A stretch of DNA of 64,000 bases, from the NCBI RefSeq assembly GCF_022201045.2, contig NC_068558.1, positions 50,757,501-50,821,500 on the forward strand. The letters run 5' to 3'. Of the stretch, positions 12,387 to 25,699 are shown piece by piece (positions within the stretch are counted from its first letter, which is position 1; each line of letters begins with the position of its first letter). The DNA comes from Citrus sinensis (taxonomy: Eukaryota > Streptophyta > Magnoliopsida > Sapindales > Rutaceae). Made by a program: the position numbers and the translations under genes. The notes below the pieces were generated by a model. It made no database searches. It was not told where the DNA came from and saw only the letters and a program-made list of their open reading frames with translations.

Positions 12387-15300
12387 ATGGCGTCGGGGCG
12401 GGGATTATCAGGTATGGGCATCCACAGGAAAAGAGGCGGTGGATCTCGATTGCCTATTGTACTTGTTATTTTCTTCTCAGTTCTTGCGCCGTTGATCTTC
12501 TTTGTTGGCCGAGGGCTTTACACCTCCGCTTCGATTGGTTAGTTCTCTTTAATTAATTAATTACTTCAATTTAATTGTGTATTTTCAGATCTAACTTCTA
12601 TGTCACATTCGTTTGCTCTTAGGTTTTCTGAGAATTGTTTTTGCTTGCTTTTTAGACCTGACCTATTGTTAGTTTTCATTGCATTCTAGAAAATCCTAAT
12701 TTACTAATAGCATTGGTACTTTTCGCCTTTTGGCCGTATATGCTATATATATTTTTCTTGTTACTGAACGCCAACACTATGCATCTAAAAACACCATATT
12801 TACTCCTTGAGTGACTAGAATTCTGTACTTTGCTTGTGTAATCTGGCATCAGATTTTTATCAGTGCACGTTTGAAGTTTATTTATCTCTTCTTTCTATTT
12901 AAAAATTATTGTTGTTACTTGTGCCAGATCAAAATGATATCCCAAGTGGTTCTAGCAAGCAGGTAGCTTGTTGCAACATTTTATGTTATTTTCAATCATT
13001 ATTATTTGGATTAAGAGATTCTGGTTACTCATTTTATCCGAGGGAAAAATTTGGTTGACTGGTGCAGAATGTGCATTGGAGAGAAAAACTGGCACTGCAA
13101 TACATTAAATCCCTACTATCAAAAGATGTAAGTGTGCATTGGTGAAGAGTTTTAGTGACAAGCTATCTGTATTACCTTACAGCAACTGTACTTTTCTATT
13201 ATCAATTAGATTAACTTTGTCGCAACTTGTTTAAACCAATGTTTAGGTCATTGATGTTATCGCAGCCAGCACGGTAGATTTGGGCCCTTTAAGTCTTGAT
13301 TCTCTGAGGAAAAGTAACATGTCTGCTTCATGGAAATTTGTTGGAGCAGAGACTTCTGTAGAGAACAATGCCACTTCTGAGGTTAGCTTGACTTTGATGC
13401 TTTGGTTGAGTATGCATTTAGTTATTGTACAACTTTTGTTGCAAAGGTCTTATCTGCTTAATGTTGCTTACTCACTGTGATAGGACTTAGGGCTAAATTA
13501 GGGCTGACTTTTATTGATTAAATCAAAAGAAAACAAACAATCAATCTTGACCTACAATTCGAGAGGTAGGTCAATCTCTCCCAAAACTCCTAATGGTTCC
13601 TAATACCAGACAAAACTCAACATAAACCCTAAATGACCCCATAATCTCTTATTTATAGCTAAACCCTAATTAATAATAAAGTTACTAAATTGCCCCTGCC
13701 CCTAAAATTACTAAACAGCCCCTGCCCCTTTATATTTGCGCCTAACATAAGTTTTCATGGGTCTAACACACTGATGTCATTGGATTGTGATTGTGTTCAA
13801 AGCCAAACCAAAAAGCTGTACGTATCGAAAAAGAAGCTCCTAAGGGGAAAGGAGACAATATTCTGTCTGGTAACATCTGTCTTTTTGACTATTTGATGTC
13901 GTTGTTGATAGTTTCTTGCTTGCATGCTGATCTGGTTGTCCCCCACAGATGGCCATTCCCAATTGGTTGATACACCTGCAAAGCAATTTCGAAGGGTAGA
14001 TGTTCTTTCTATCTGATGTTGCTTTAATAATCATATGTGCCACTTAAACCTTTTTACTATCTGAAGCTATCCATGATTTCTTCTGAATTGTGAAACTTAT
14101 CTCTGTGAACAGCAATTGAGAGAGAGGAGGCGTGAAAAGCGAGCAGCAGATTTGGTACAACAAGATGATGAAGCAATTGTGAAGCTTGAAAATGCAGCCA
14201 TTGAACGCTCCAAATCTGTGGACTCAGCTGTCCTGGGAAAATACAGCATATGGAGGAAAGAAAACGAGAATGACAACTCTGATTCTACTGTACGGTTGAT
14301 GCGGGATCAGATGATAATGGCAAGGGTGTATCTGAGTATTGCAAAGATGAAGAACAAGCCTGACTTACAGCAAGAGCTACAGTCCCGGCTCAAAGAGAGT
14401 CAGCGTGCTTTGGGAGACACAGCAGCTGATGCTGATTTGCATCACAGGTAGCTGCATTGTAAATTTTGTGTCATTCACTGTGTATTATATATAGTTTGCA
14501 TTTTTCATGCATTCTGGTTCTGCGTGTATTACTTTTGTAGTGTGCCCGAGAAAATCAAATTGATGGGTCAGGTTCTGTCAAAAGCAAGAGAGCAATTATA
14601 CGACTGCAAATTGGTGACCGGAAAGCTGAGAGCCATGCTTCAAACAGCAGATGAGCAAGTTAGGAGCTTAAAGAAACAGAGCACATTCCTGAGTCAGTTG
14701 GCAGCCAAAACAATTCCAAATGGAATCCATTGCATGTCCATGCGCTTGACCATTGAATACTATCTTCTTCCTCCAGAGAAGAGAAAATTCCCTGGAAGTG
14801 AGAATTTGGAGAATCCAAATCTGTATCATTACGCCCTGTTCTCCGATAATGTGTTGGCTGCATCGGTTGTTGTCAACTCCACTATCATGAATGCCAAGGT
14901 ATGTAGACTGCTTATCCTGTTGCACTGTTGTCTTAATGCTCTCCATTAGTGAGTACATCCTTGATTTGTTGCGTTTTATCATTTGCTTAAAGGTCATTTA
15001 ATGCCGAGCTCTCAAACTATTGGGCATAGTTTATGTGCCTTTAATGGAAATTAAGAATTAGCCTTTTAAACTGACCTTAGATGCAATCTTGACAAGAATA
15101 TGCCTCTTGATGATATTGCAGGATTCCTCAAAGCACGTATTCCATCTCGTAACTGATAAACTTAACTTTGGAGCAATGAATATGTGGTTTCTTTTGAATC
15201 CTCCCGGAAAGGCTGCTATTCATGTTGAAAATGTTGATGAATTTAAGTGGCTTAACTCATCCTACTGCCCTGTTCTGCGGCAGCTTGAGTCTGCTTCAAT

Positions 15301-16181
15301 GAAAGAGTATTATTTCAAGGCAGACCATCCAACCACTCTCTCTTCTGGTGCTTCGAATCTGAAGTATAGGAATCCGAAGTATCTTTCAATGCTTAATCAC
15401 TTGAGGTTCTATCTCCCACAGGTCTATCCTAAGTTGAACAAGATCCTGTTTCTTGATGATGATATTGTTGTCCAAAAAGACTTAACCAGATTATGGTCTG
15501 TGGATCTTCAAGGAAAAGTGAATGGGGCGGTGGAAACCTGTGGTGAAAGCTTTCATCGTTTTGACAAGTATCTTAACTTTACCAATCCTCATATTGCACG
15601 AAACTTTGATCCAAATGCTTGTGGGTGGGCATATGGGATGAATATGTTTGATCTGAAGGAGTGGAAAAAGAAGGATATAACTGGCATCTATCACAAGTGG
15701 CAGAACATGGTCGGTAGAATCTTGTATCTTTTTCGCTTACACATATAGCCATTTATACAACCACATAATTTGATGATTCAACTGCTATGGGAAGAATTAG
15801 TTTGGCCTTTGCATTTGTCTTTTGAGTTTAAACATGCTACACATGGATGAGCAATTCGTATCTTCTTATGTTCTTATTTTTCTGTTTCTTCGTTTTTAAT
15901 CTCAGAATGAAGATAGGACACTGTGGAAGCTTGGCACATTGCCTCCAGGGCTGATTACATTTTATAATCTGACACATCCACTTGAGAAGTCATGGCACGT
16001 GCTTGGATTGGGTTACAATCCTAGTGTTGATCGGTCAGAGATAGAAAATGCAGCAGTTGTCCACTATAATGGCAACATGAAACCATGGCTGGAGTTGGCT
16101 ATGACTAAGTATCGGTCATACTGGACCAAATACATTAAGTATGATCATCCCTACCTCCGGAATTGCAATCTAAATGAATAA
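12387..16181 (+). CDS. GAUT1: Galacturonosyltransferase 1, homogalacturonan synthase (GT8 family)
   Basis: Ten coding exons: 12387-12537, 12928-12962, 13068-13127, 13247-13381, 13803-13869, 13949-13995, 14113-14447, 14541-14898, 15122-15709, 15906-16181. They join in frame to about 683 residues (Arabidopsis GAUT1: 673). It is a Golgi type II membrane protein: a short basic cytosolic tail, a membrane anchor at about residues 22-44, a stem with the basic QLRERRREKR segment, a coiled region (ENAAIERSKSVDSAVLGKYS), then the GT8 domain. The metal-binding LFLDDDIVVQ lies near residues 507-516, followed by ETCGESFHRFDKYLNF, WKLGTLPPGLITFY and the C-terminal HYNGNMKPW. GAUT1 adds galacturonic acid from UDP-GalA to homogalacturonan and works in a complex with GAUT7. 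The match runs through almost every segment, so GAUT1 is preferred over GAUT4. The exon-5 acceptor (AG at 13801-13802) is the least certain border. Confidence 0.96.
13478..13768. mobile_element. solo LTR (fossil retrotransposon) in GAUT1 intron 4
   Basis: A 291-bp segment begins TGATAG and ends CTAACA, close to inverse of each other as expected of LTR ends. It is flanked by the 5-bp direct repeat CACTG at 13473-13477 and 13769-13773. A TATA-like TATTTATAG sits near 13650. No internal retrotransposon region is present, so this is the single LTR left after recombination between the two LTRs of an element. The superfamily cannot be told from this. The intact 5-bp flanks suggest a moderate age. 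It occupies most of intron 4 and lies between GT and AG, so it should be removed by splicing. Confidence 0.75.
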
Positions 16182-19100
16182 ATCTGATCGTGGGCATTAA
16201 GGTACAACGAAATTCTACCTCTCTCTCTCACTGCTAATGGGTTAGTTTGTGTTGGTTTAATACATGAGACGTAATGGGTCCAATTTTTTATGCTGCACGT
16301 TCCTTCTCTTCATTCCACATCTTTTTGCTGTTCTTTGTAATTCATTAAATTTGTTCCCACCATTGCTCACCAACTGAAACAAGATAACAAATTCTATGTT
16401 GACGACTTGTAGCCTCCCTTGTGGTTTTTTTTTTATTTAAAAGTTTTCCCTTTTTTGTGGTTTATTTTTTTATTAATTTTTTTTTTAAAATTGTGGGAGC
16501 TAAGTTCAAATTTGGACAGGAAATAGTAGTAAACCTCCTATAAATGTGAATTTCTGTATTCTTTGAAGAAGTTTTGCTTTAGAGAATGTAATGTATTGGT
16601 TCTTTATTAGATCAAGGACTTGCTATCTTTCAGCAGTATTTACAGTGTACTGACTGCTTGTTGGTTGTATTATCCAACTGCTTTCAAAGGAATGTATTTT
16701 CCATTTTTTCTGCTCCATGTTCTCTGTAAATATCCCACCATACTGTCTTTTATATGACCTGCCTTAATCTGGCTAGAGATTTATTTTGCACAAATGGTTT
16801 CTAGGTTATGTTCATGTAAAGGATCCAAGAATAATATTAGATGCTGAGCTTTTTCTTTTGTGGCTTAATCTCAATTATGAATTTTCTCACATAAAGTTAA
16901 TACCTGATGGATGTTTTACCAGAGATTTTTCATTCCTTGTTTGCTTATATTTTGATTCGGTATGCCAGTTTATGCTAGTGGTCGGGGTCACAAAGTTGTG
17001 ACCACTATACTGTGAAGGTTTGTCGCGTAAATTGCAATAAACCGAGCACAGTGAAACTAGTGTAAAAACCAAGGATATTGCTTAATAATTTAGGTGGTAT
17101 TAACGATTCTATTTCCAGAATAAACGCTTTTGCTAGCACACGAACAATGTGTATAGTGAGGGCTGTTGTTTAAGTTATATGTTACATCATCATCATCAAC
17201 CCAAAAGTTGTTAAGTTTGTTGTTTTTCACGCTTTTTGTGCCTTTGTGGACTTAAAGATATGGACTTTTTTGATGCGCTGTCTTATCGTTGTTGTGGAGG
17301 TCATGTAATTACCGTGGGCCTATTGGATCTTGATGTATTGGATGATCTTAAACTAAGTTGTTCAGCTGACAGATTGAGTCCGTGAGCCATTATAATAGAG
17401 AGTTTATTTTTATTTGCGGAAATGAAGAAGCTTACTCAAGACCTGGCAAGACGAAAACATATTCGGTCAAAGGATGGGATCATGGGATATGGGCTTTCAG
17501 AATCATTTGTGTCTTATGTCAAAAGAAAGGAAAAAAAAAAAAAAACTTATTGTATATTTTAGAATTGTGTTTTTTAAGTGAAAAAAAAAAAAACGAGTTG
17601 AAACAATATCTCGGTTTGGGACTGGGTAAATGAAGCTACCTTATTGCTCTAGCTCTAGCAAGCTTCCAAGTGTCAAAGAGTCCCTAAAGCAGCAGCAGCA
17701 GCACTACGTAGACAGAAAGTGTTTTTAAACCAGCTACCCACAAATGATTATCAATGGGAAAATACACGTTACGTCTCCTAGTCTCGAGCGTTGACCCGCT
17801 TTCTATTCTTTTATTTCTTGAAAAATTCCGTTGTAGAAGTCGGAACATGGATTTTGGATGCGGTGACCTTTACGTGGATTTTGGATGCGGTGTGATTCGG
17901 CCTACGCCTATTGCCTTCGTCCATGAACCAGCATGTTTTCTCTCAATTGTTCCCAGAGTTTGAGAATCAAAATCGGGATCATAAGTATAATCTTCAATTG
18001 CATCAAAATTGTAATCCCGAACCCGAATAAAGATGTATCCATCAAACAACTTGAGAATCTAGTTCTTTCTTTGCCCCCCATTATTTTGTTTGATTTGATG
18101 ACTCGATCACCGGATCTGTCTTGAGAATCTTCCCGTCATAGTTAAATATATATTTTATATGCTCGCGGCCATCGATGGTGTAGTGGAACCACGTGCACTA
18201 ACATCTATTGTTCACTGTAAACTGGTCGTAGCTTACCAACAAAGATGAATGGTTTTCCTTTTTAATGAAAAATGATAAATAGAAATAGCCCTATATCAGG
18301 GCTGATTAATTGGGTGCCAAAATGATGTACGCAAGTTATGTGTCCTTATCAATGCCTGCGTTCTTTTATGCAAATAATTTGTTGTTTGCGTTTTCACCAA
18401 TTCAATTGCATACGCTAGTGAAAGATGCATCGTCTTGTTTCATGCAGTGAAGCAAGAGCCTAAACCGCCTCTACACAATACTCATATTTAGTTTCTTTCT
18501 TACGTAAATTTCACAGCCATGTAACTGTATTTATAATTATGTAGAAATGTTGTAGAAATAAAATAAAAGTCTTCTCATTCTTCTCATAACTCTTCTGAAT
18601 TCAATTTAATAGACCTATGGACAGTAGAAAAATAATTTTTCATGTGGGTCGGCTTTGCCCATGTGGACGCCAGTTCAATGATAACGGAAAAGTATAATTG
18701 AGTTGTCCAAAAGATAAAAGGTAGGATGATGAGAGAGAGAGAGAGAATAGTGTACGTGTATAACCAGGGGTCACATAGTCATAAGGTATTCCCTTGTAGA
18801 AGGGTGACGTGGGCTCTTTACGCACCACATGCACCCAGCTACGCCTACGCGTTGCCTCAGCATCAGTTTCTATTTTTGACAGGGATGAGGATTCAATGCG
18901 ATGTTGGCTACTGGGGTCTGGGGAAGTGCTAGAATGAAATCCACTCAGCTGAATAAATATAATGGTGATGGCCTAATGGGATTTTTAAAAGTTAAAAGGA
19001 GGTTTGGAATAATGAGCAGCCCTTACTTTTTCTTGCTTTTATACCTCTATTATCTTCTTTAATTTATATGGCAACTATTGTCCAAAAAAAAAAAAAAAAA

Positions 19101-20825
19101 AATGATCAGATCGTTCATGCATGCGTTTCATTAGAGTTTGTAAGCGGTTTAGTTTATCAATTTAAGCAAGCGTACACCTGCTCTCTCTAGAAAAGAATTC
19201 GCTTTAGTTTGTAGAAGTACTAATTAGTGCATGAGACATGCATATTAGTGCTCCCTTTATCATGAAAAAAACAAAACCTAAAAAAAAAAAGAAAATTGCA
19301 AAGAACACCCTCCGCTACAACAGTGTTGATTTAGCCGACCTTGGTGACCATTTGGTTCTTATAAATACACAAATATGTATTATTGATCAAAAACTGTAAG
19401 ACACGTATATATTGATGAGTCATTGGGAGATCGCTCTACGTCATACCTCTTAAACTTTGCATGTGGAAGAAACTCTGCTCAACTCTATATAGTAATGTCC
19501 CCACGCGCGTCATATCAAATATTTGTTAGATGGTCTTCTAGATTGTAGTTACTCAATCCTTGGTTGATTTTTATTAACTATATATATATATATATATAAT
19601 GCGGACGTTTTTTTATTTTTATTTTTTTTCATGTAAATTTTTTTAATAAACTATTAAATTAAACAACTTAACAACATATTTGTATTTAAAAAAAAAAAAT
19701 CTGCTCTCGAGATTGTATTTTTCTTAACTCCATCTAGCACCACCATCCAATGAATAAAATCATGCTATTTAACTTTTGTGGAGATGAACAACTCGCTAAT
19801 ACTAATAATTAATATAATAATATAATATAATAAAGGGCTGGATGCTCTCCTTAATTTGAAATTGAGTCGTTTTTGCTCCTTGCCCTTAGTGAAGCGAGTG
19901 GTTTCTGCTCCCCAATTTAGCATTTGTGAGCGACTCTCGCTTCTCTTCTTTTCAATCTAAATCTTATCAAGCATGCCTCAACTGGATAAATTCACTTATT
20001 TTACACAATTTTTTTGGTTATGTCTTTTCTTCTTTACTTTCTATATTTTCATATGCAATGATGGAGATGGAGTACTTGGGATCAGCAGAATTCTAAAACT
20101 ACGGAACCAACTGGTTTCACACCAGAAAAACAATTCTTTGGACACACTTACATATATAAGACTGCCCTGCTGCACATGACGGGTGCCAGTATGTGCAGCC
20201 AAAGAGAGGAGTAAAAAAATAAAAAAACCACCAGGGGCCGTTGGATTGACAGTGATGCAATCCGGGACTCCCGAATACACACACACACACACACACACAC
20301 GGTTTGATAAATTATCAATGTTTATCACATACATTTAACTCTCTCCAGTCGGGAATCCAATGACTTTACATGCAGATATGTACGGAGTACGTAAACAAAG
20401 AGCAACCAAACAATTGGTGATGCCGAAAACAAATGTACAACATGTATCACCACCATCTTGTATTAACATAAGAACATTAAAATAAGAGAGCTCTTTACCC
20501 CCCACAACTTAGTACTTCATATTTATATTACATTAGTACTTTCGTCTTTTGAGCTTTTGCTCTCGGAGTTTTCACAAAAAAAATATATATATATATCCCT
20601 CCAACGCTAACCGGCTATTAGCTAATTACAGAAACTGGCCTCTCTTTTTGGTGTTTCTGTTGCCCCTTGTTGTAGTTCCAATCTAGAAGCTAGCCACCTT
20701 TTGCTTAATTAATTCCTCTCTCCCTTCCACAACAAAAACAGAAGATAAAAAAATTAAAAAAAAAAAAAAACTTCTTCCATTAATTCCTGATCGTCATCAT
20801 CATCTTAAATTTCCTATTCACCCTC
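16182..20825. other. intergenic between GAUT1 and the convergent GA20ox
   Basis: GAUT1 3' UTR sequence probably covers the first few hundred bases. No other gene is supported. Seen here: A tracts near 17528-17543 and 17581-17593; a CAG run at 17691-17703; a short direct repeat of TGGATTTTGGATGCGGTG (near 17847 and 17875); a GA run near 18731-18745; an A tract near 19084-19102; a TA tract near 19579-19598; and a CA microsatellite at about 20277-20300. Confidence 0.5.
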
Positions 20826-22286
20826 TTAAATATTGACATGCTGTTGAAGCCAAGCAGAGAATGCGTTGAGGGTTTTCACGTCGGCTCGAAAATAGTTTTG
20901 TGTAAAATGGAGCAAATTGTGCCATGTGAAGTCGGGATATATCCTTGGATTGTTAGCATTGACCAAGTTGTTCGGAGGTGTCACCACCTTGTCCATCTTT
21001 GGACATAAAAAGAAAGCAAGTGATTTCCTAACAGTTGTATTATTAACCGCCGCTCTGTGCAAGCAACTCTTGTAAATGCCATTTGATAGAGCCTGAAATG
21101 TCAACTAAATATGATTAATAAATTCAAGCTCAAATTACAATTTTATTATTTAATAAACCTATAGTTAACTGAATATATGAAAATTAACTATAATAATTAC
21201 CATGAATGTATCGCCAATGTTGACAACAAAAGCGTCTGGGTTAGGGCTAACAGATTGCCATTGTTCGTCCACATACACTTGAAGGCCACCCACTTGATCT
21301 TGATGAAGAATTGTTAACGATGTTGGGTCACAGTGGGGTCCAGTTCCTAGAGTCAAGTTAGGTTTTTGGCACGGTGGGTAGTAATTCAATCTCATTATCG
21401 AATCATGTCCTTGGAAGAATTCTCTGAAATGTGCTCTGCCAACTCCTAGACTCATTCCTAACAGCTCCATGATCCCGAGTGAGAGACTGCTCATGGCTTC
21501 ACAATACTCTTGATACACTTTCCTACACACCCACAAAAAAGAAAAAGAAAAAGAAAAAATTAATTTCATGCTATACTTTTATTTAATTTATTTCCATGCA
21601 TGCTTATATATGATACATTTATAGCTATAGCCGTGTTTAATTAATTTGCTTGCATATGTGTATTTTTTCAATTATCATCATCTAGTAAATATATATAACA
21701 ATTAATGGTTCAGCTATTTATAAGTGTATATATATATATATATATATATATGTTACCCGAATTGCCTGAAATCTTGACCCATTACGTTGAAGAAATAATC
21801 TTCGACGACGGTTGAAGAGTTCTCGTCATTAGCACGATAACGAAAGGTCAGTGTTTCTTTCCAGGGAAGCTTATTGGAAAACCTCCCAGTGAAACTACTT
21901 GAATATCCACAGTGATCTCCAATTTTTCTCTGAGCCTTTTGCTTCTTAGAGAGTTGCGTGGCAAAGAAAGAATCCATATACTTATGAGCTTTCTTTATAA
22001 GCATCGAATCAACACCATGGTTTACAACTAAAAAGAACCCGTGTTTCTTGCATGCCTCATCCACAAGCTGGCATATTTTATCAACTTCAAAAGGATCTCC
22101 GGAGAGGAAACTGCACAAGTCAATAGGAGGAATCACTAGTTCAGGCAGCTCAAGGCTTGGCTTCTCGCCGTCGGGCCATATGAATTGTGAAGGTATGGTG
22201 GATTGAAATTGAAGAACCGATGCATCAAAAACTAATAGTTGCTCTTGAGTTGGCAATATGCTTGAATTGTAACAATCCATTGACAT
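20826..22286 (-). CDS. GA20ox: Gibberellin 20-oxidase (2-oxoglutarate/Fe(II) dioxygenase)
   Basis: Three exons, 22286-21757, 21522-21201 and 21092-20826, join in frame to 372 residues, the normal family length and intron pattern. GA20-oxidases act in the cytosol and oxidise carbon 20 of GA12/GA53 stepwise to GA9/GA20, a main control point for bioactive gibberellin. Visible motifs: [10 protein letters not shown] (GA20ox signature), NYYPPCQKP (2-oxoglutarate region), [20 protein letters not shown] with the Fe ligands His240 and Asp242, the third ligand His296 in SCLHRAAVN, and the 2-oxoglutarate-binding RKS at about 306-308. The start at 22286 (MSMDCYNSS) is chosen; the Met two codons on is an alternative. 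The isoform number is not assignable by eye. It is convergent with GAUT1. The 5' flank at 22287-22400 is AT-rich with no clear feedback element. Confidence 0.95.
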
Positions 22287-24809
22287 AGATCGAGCTAGCT
22301 AGATAGATAGATTGTAATAGATAGATGGGTATTTATTATGTATGAGACAGTTAATTAAACCAAGTTAAATTATTATTATTATTATTTAAAAAAAGAAGCT
22401 TATATCTGACAAAAGAGAAAAGAAAAGCCAAGGCCGTTCATGGGGAAAGCTGAACATATATATTGGAATCTTGTTTCACTGCTGCGTCATTCCTTTTTCA
22501 CATTTATAGGACTATAGTTTGTCGCCCGACGCCTATAGTAATTACTCGCACGTGTATATAGATATATGCACACATGCACAGGGCAGTACAATAGTTTTGT
22601 TTTTTGAGTTGGTTTTAAGACGAGTGAAGAGACGCCCTATCAGGATTAAGGTTCTCTTTTCTTGGATGCCAGCCCATCCACCAATTATATTCTGAGAGTG
22701 ATTTTTATTTGTTGGGTTCGTTTTAAATAATTATTTAAAATTAACTTAGCATGATTTACTTTGTTAGTTATTGTAATTTCTAAGTTTACATGCTTATCAT
22801 AAAAAATAAAAAAAGTGCTTACACGATCTTGCCGTAGCATTTGAATACCATGTTATTGGTCATTTTAGAATATATATGAGGTACCATATCACCCATACAA
22901 CAAGCAATGATGCCATGACATGTGTGCATTTATTTTGAATTACTATCATGCAAGTGGTGATTGTATTAAATTCAATTATACATGTCATGCATGCATTAAT
23001 TGGTTGTAGTACATCTGAGGTATTCTAGAAATTTTCCTCTTTCAGAAGTGTGAGCAATGGGCTAAGCCCTCTGCACAAATTTTCTATTTTTTAAAAAAAA
23101 TTAAATAAATTAAAATATATAAAATGCAACTAGTAATTTGTTCTTTTGATTTTAATTAAATGGTGGTAAAAGTTGCTCTGTAGAGTTTCGATGAAACTCA
23201 AGTAAGTAAGCTCCTAAATTAACTTCGATCAACAAACAGCGGTGGTGTGGTTTCTTTGATTTTGGGTAGGCATGTGCTTGAGCTCGCTGTGGTCGTGCCT
23301 GTCTTCACCACTCCAAGTATGAAGCATGCGGTGAAGTTTGAACATTTAGAGCAAAAAATTTATATTTGAGAAAGGTCTGTCGCAATTTTCTTTTCTTGGC
23401 CAATTCAGTACATGATGAGTTAGGTTTACAGTTTGATCGATGGCCAAGAATTTAGGTCAGGTTTCAGTATGTTTCCAACATTTATTTCTCCGTTCGGTGG
23501 ATCGCATTCACTCCCAATTTTAGTTCGTATAATTTTTCTATTTGCTAATTACTTACCATTTCGTTGACGATCGATGACCCTTTTTTTTTTTTTTCTTTCT
23601 TTCTTTCTTTTTTTTTATAAAAAAAATAATGATATGTATGCATTATAATTAGAATGCTAAAGATATTTACGATAATTTTTTTTTTTAAAAAAAAAACTAC
23701 CTTAAATCAAATCACTTATCACACAGCTGAAAATACCACCCTCATTATCAAAGGAGTACATATTCCACGTTCTATGAGAAATTTAACTTCACTCAATTAC
23801 AAAATTGGAGGAGGAAAGCTGAGTTCCCATATGAAAACTTGAACTGCTACACTCGTTAATGTGAAGTTTGCGACTCACTACTTGACTTTTGACTTGACTG
23901 TTCATTAATATTTTACTTAATTAGATTAGTTCTCCTTTTCCAATTATATGACCAAAATCTCCTCTCATTTTTCAAACTCATTAGAACTTTACTTGTGTCA
24001 GAAAATACTTAAAACGAGACTCTTGACCGTCGGTCCTATCAAACTGATGGACATAGTTTTCTGAATGGAAATGGGCGACAGCCAAAAAAGAGGGTAAGTT
24101 ATTGTTTGTAACTTAACAAGGTCCGAAGAGAGATCATATTTTGTGCATATCGAATAGCTGGAACCGTTCAATCAAACAAATAGACAAATAAAAATTGAGC
24201 AACCAATATTATGTTGTTTTGTTTTGTTTTGTTTTGTTTTTTTCTTTCAGAAGGCAGAACACATTTCGGACACATCAGGAGCACCCACTCTACTTACATT
24301 TATAATATGAGAGAGAGTAGGGCTACATATCTTATTATTATTTTGAGGTAAATTTTCAAAATACAAATGTCATCAGGAAATTATTGAGGACCTCACTTGA
24401 CACAGACTGATCATGTCGTTAAATGATCTTGATTGATGACGATGCATGCCAAATGAGTCATGAAACCAACAATTCACACAAGAGTGAGGACCTCCCACGC
24501 ATCATTTTCATCCCATGTGGGTGGGCAACACATTGCTTATCTGGTTTGGTTGTAAAAGATCGGTTTTGGCTTTGTTTTAGTTTTTTTTTTTTTTTTAAAT
24601 CAAAATAAAGAGAGAGATTAATGCTAATTGGATAAGGATTCTGTTCACTGATAGAAGCATTCAGAAGTAAACAGAATAATATTGATTTTTTTTTTAATTT
24701 TTCCATCCGTTCCATTTTACACCTCCCCATAAACGTACAAAAAGATGATTACCATATGTTACAGTTTTATCCATATATATATGGTAAACCCTATCTTACA
24801 TGCATTTAA
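22287..24809. other. GA20ox promoter and spacer
   Basis: No gene supported. AT-rich, with T/CTTT-rich sequence at 23581-23612, a TGTTT repeat near 24213-24242, and a decayed tRNA-like stretch near 23822-23865. Translations of open frames here are low-complexity. Confidence 0.5.
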
Positions 24810-24932
24810 GGGTCCTTCTATCTTACATGCATGTAAGATACATTCCCCTCACATGAATAGTGCATGTGTGGGACCCATATACCATTCATGTGAGAAGAAT
24901 GTATCTTACATGCATGTAAGATAGAAGGACCC
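24810..24932. mobile_element. 123-bp foldback MITE with near-perfect 49-bp arms
   Basis: The left arm starts GGGTCCTTCTATCTTACATG and the right arm ends CATGTAAGATAGAAGGACCC. The arms pair over about 49 bp with about two mismatches around a 25-bp loop. Each arm contains the self-complementary ACATGCATGT, so each arm can also fold on itself. A further partial copy of the arm motif (CTATCTTACATGCATTTAAG) lies directly upstream at 24791-24810. No target duplication could be fixed because the flanks are TA repeats. No coding capacity. If transcribed, it would form a strong hairpin of small-RNA precursor type. Confidence 0.75.
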
Positions 24933-25352
24933 ATATATATATATATAATAACGAACCTCGTGTCGTGCGTGCAAATATAGAACGAAAGAAGCAACAAAAA
25001 TTAGACCACCGACGGTTTCCACAAAGTTCTTTAAAATTTCAAATAGCAAAAATAAATATAAACGTCCCTTTACGATCAAAATCATGATTTTTTTATCCAA
25101 GACTAAGACTAATATTAATTGAATCAATTACATTGGTGTAGCTACCCACGTACTCTCTATTTAGTGATTAATTGATGAAATTATCTGCATAACAAACCCC
25201 AGTTACCATCGTACATGATATACGGCTTCTTTTCTCTTAAAAAAATACCCCTTCAAATAGACCACATGGAAGCTACAAATCGATCGAGCAGAAAACAAAA
25301 ATTAACTGCATGTGTTTTTTGCGAGGCATCGATTCCATTTAAGATTTATAGC

Positions 25353-25387
<35 letters not shown>

Positions 25388-25699
25388 CAAACTGTGTCTC
25401 ATGTGTTGGATCAGGTTGGTCAACAGCTACTGCAGGGAAGAGATTCAAAAGCTGTGCTGCTAAGTCCTATTGCTATTAATCTTAATAATGACTTTCCCAT
25501 AATTTTTAAATTGGGCGCTGGAGATGCTTGAACAAAAATTCTACTTAAAAAAACAGAGGCCCATCCCATGAGACCATTTCTGGCAGCCCTTTAAAGGGAA
25601 CCAAAAAGTCCAAGACGTGTCTGCAAGGTGTAAACAACTCCAATGTGTAACAACAGAGTACTTAGTACAAACAAACCTGAGAATGGGATCATAATACAT
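24933..25699. other. spacer and 3' region of the first HPR-like gene
   Basis: Contains TA tracts near 24932-24950 and 25356-25384. Nothing else recognised. The part next to 25700 is probably 3' UTR of the minus-strand HPR-like gene. Confidence 0.45.

Noticed and set aside
18160-18200. GGTGTAGTGGAACC resembling a tRNA A box
   Set aside because: No B box at the right distance and no cloverleaf.
23822-23865. Possible tRNA-derived SINE head on the minus strand (GTTCAAGTTTTCATATG)
   Set aside because: Only a weak B box; the A box cannot be identified and the borders are absent.
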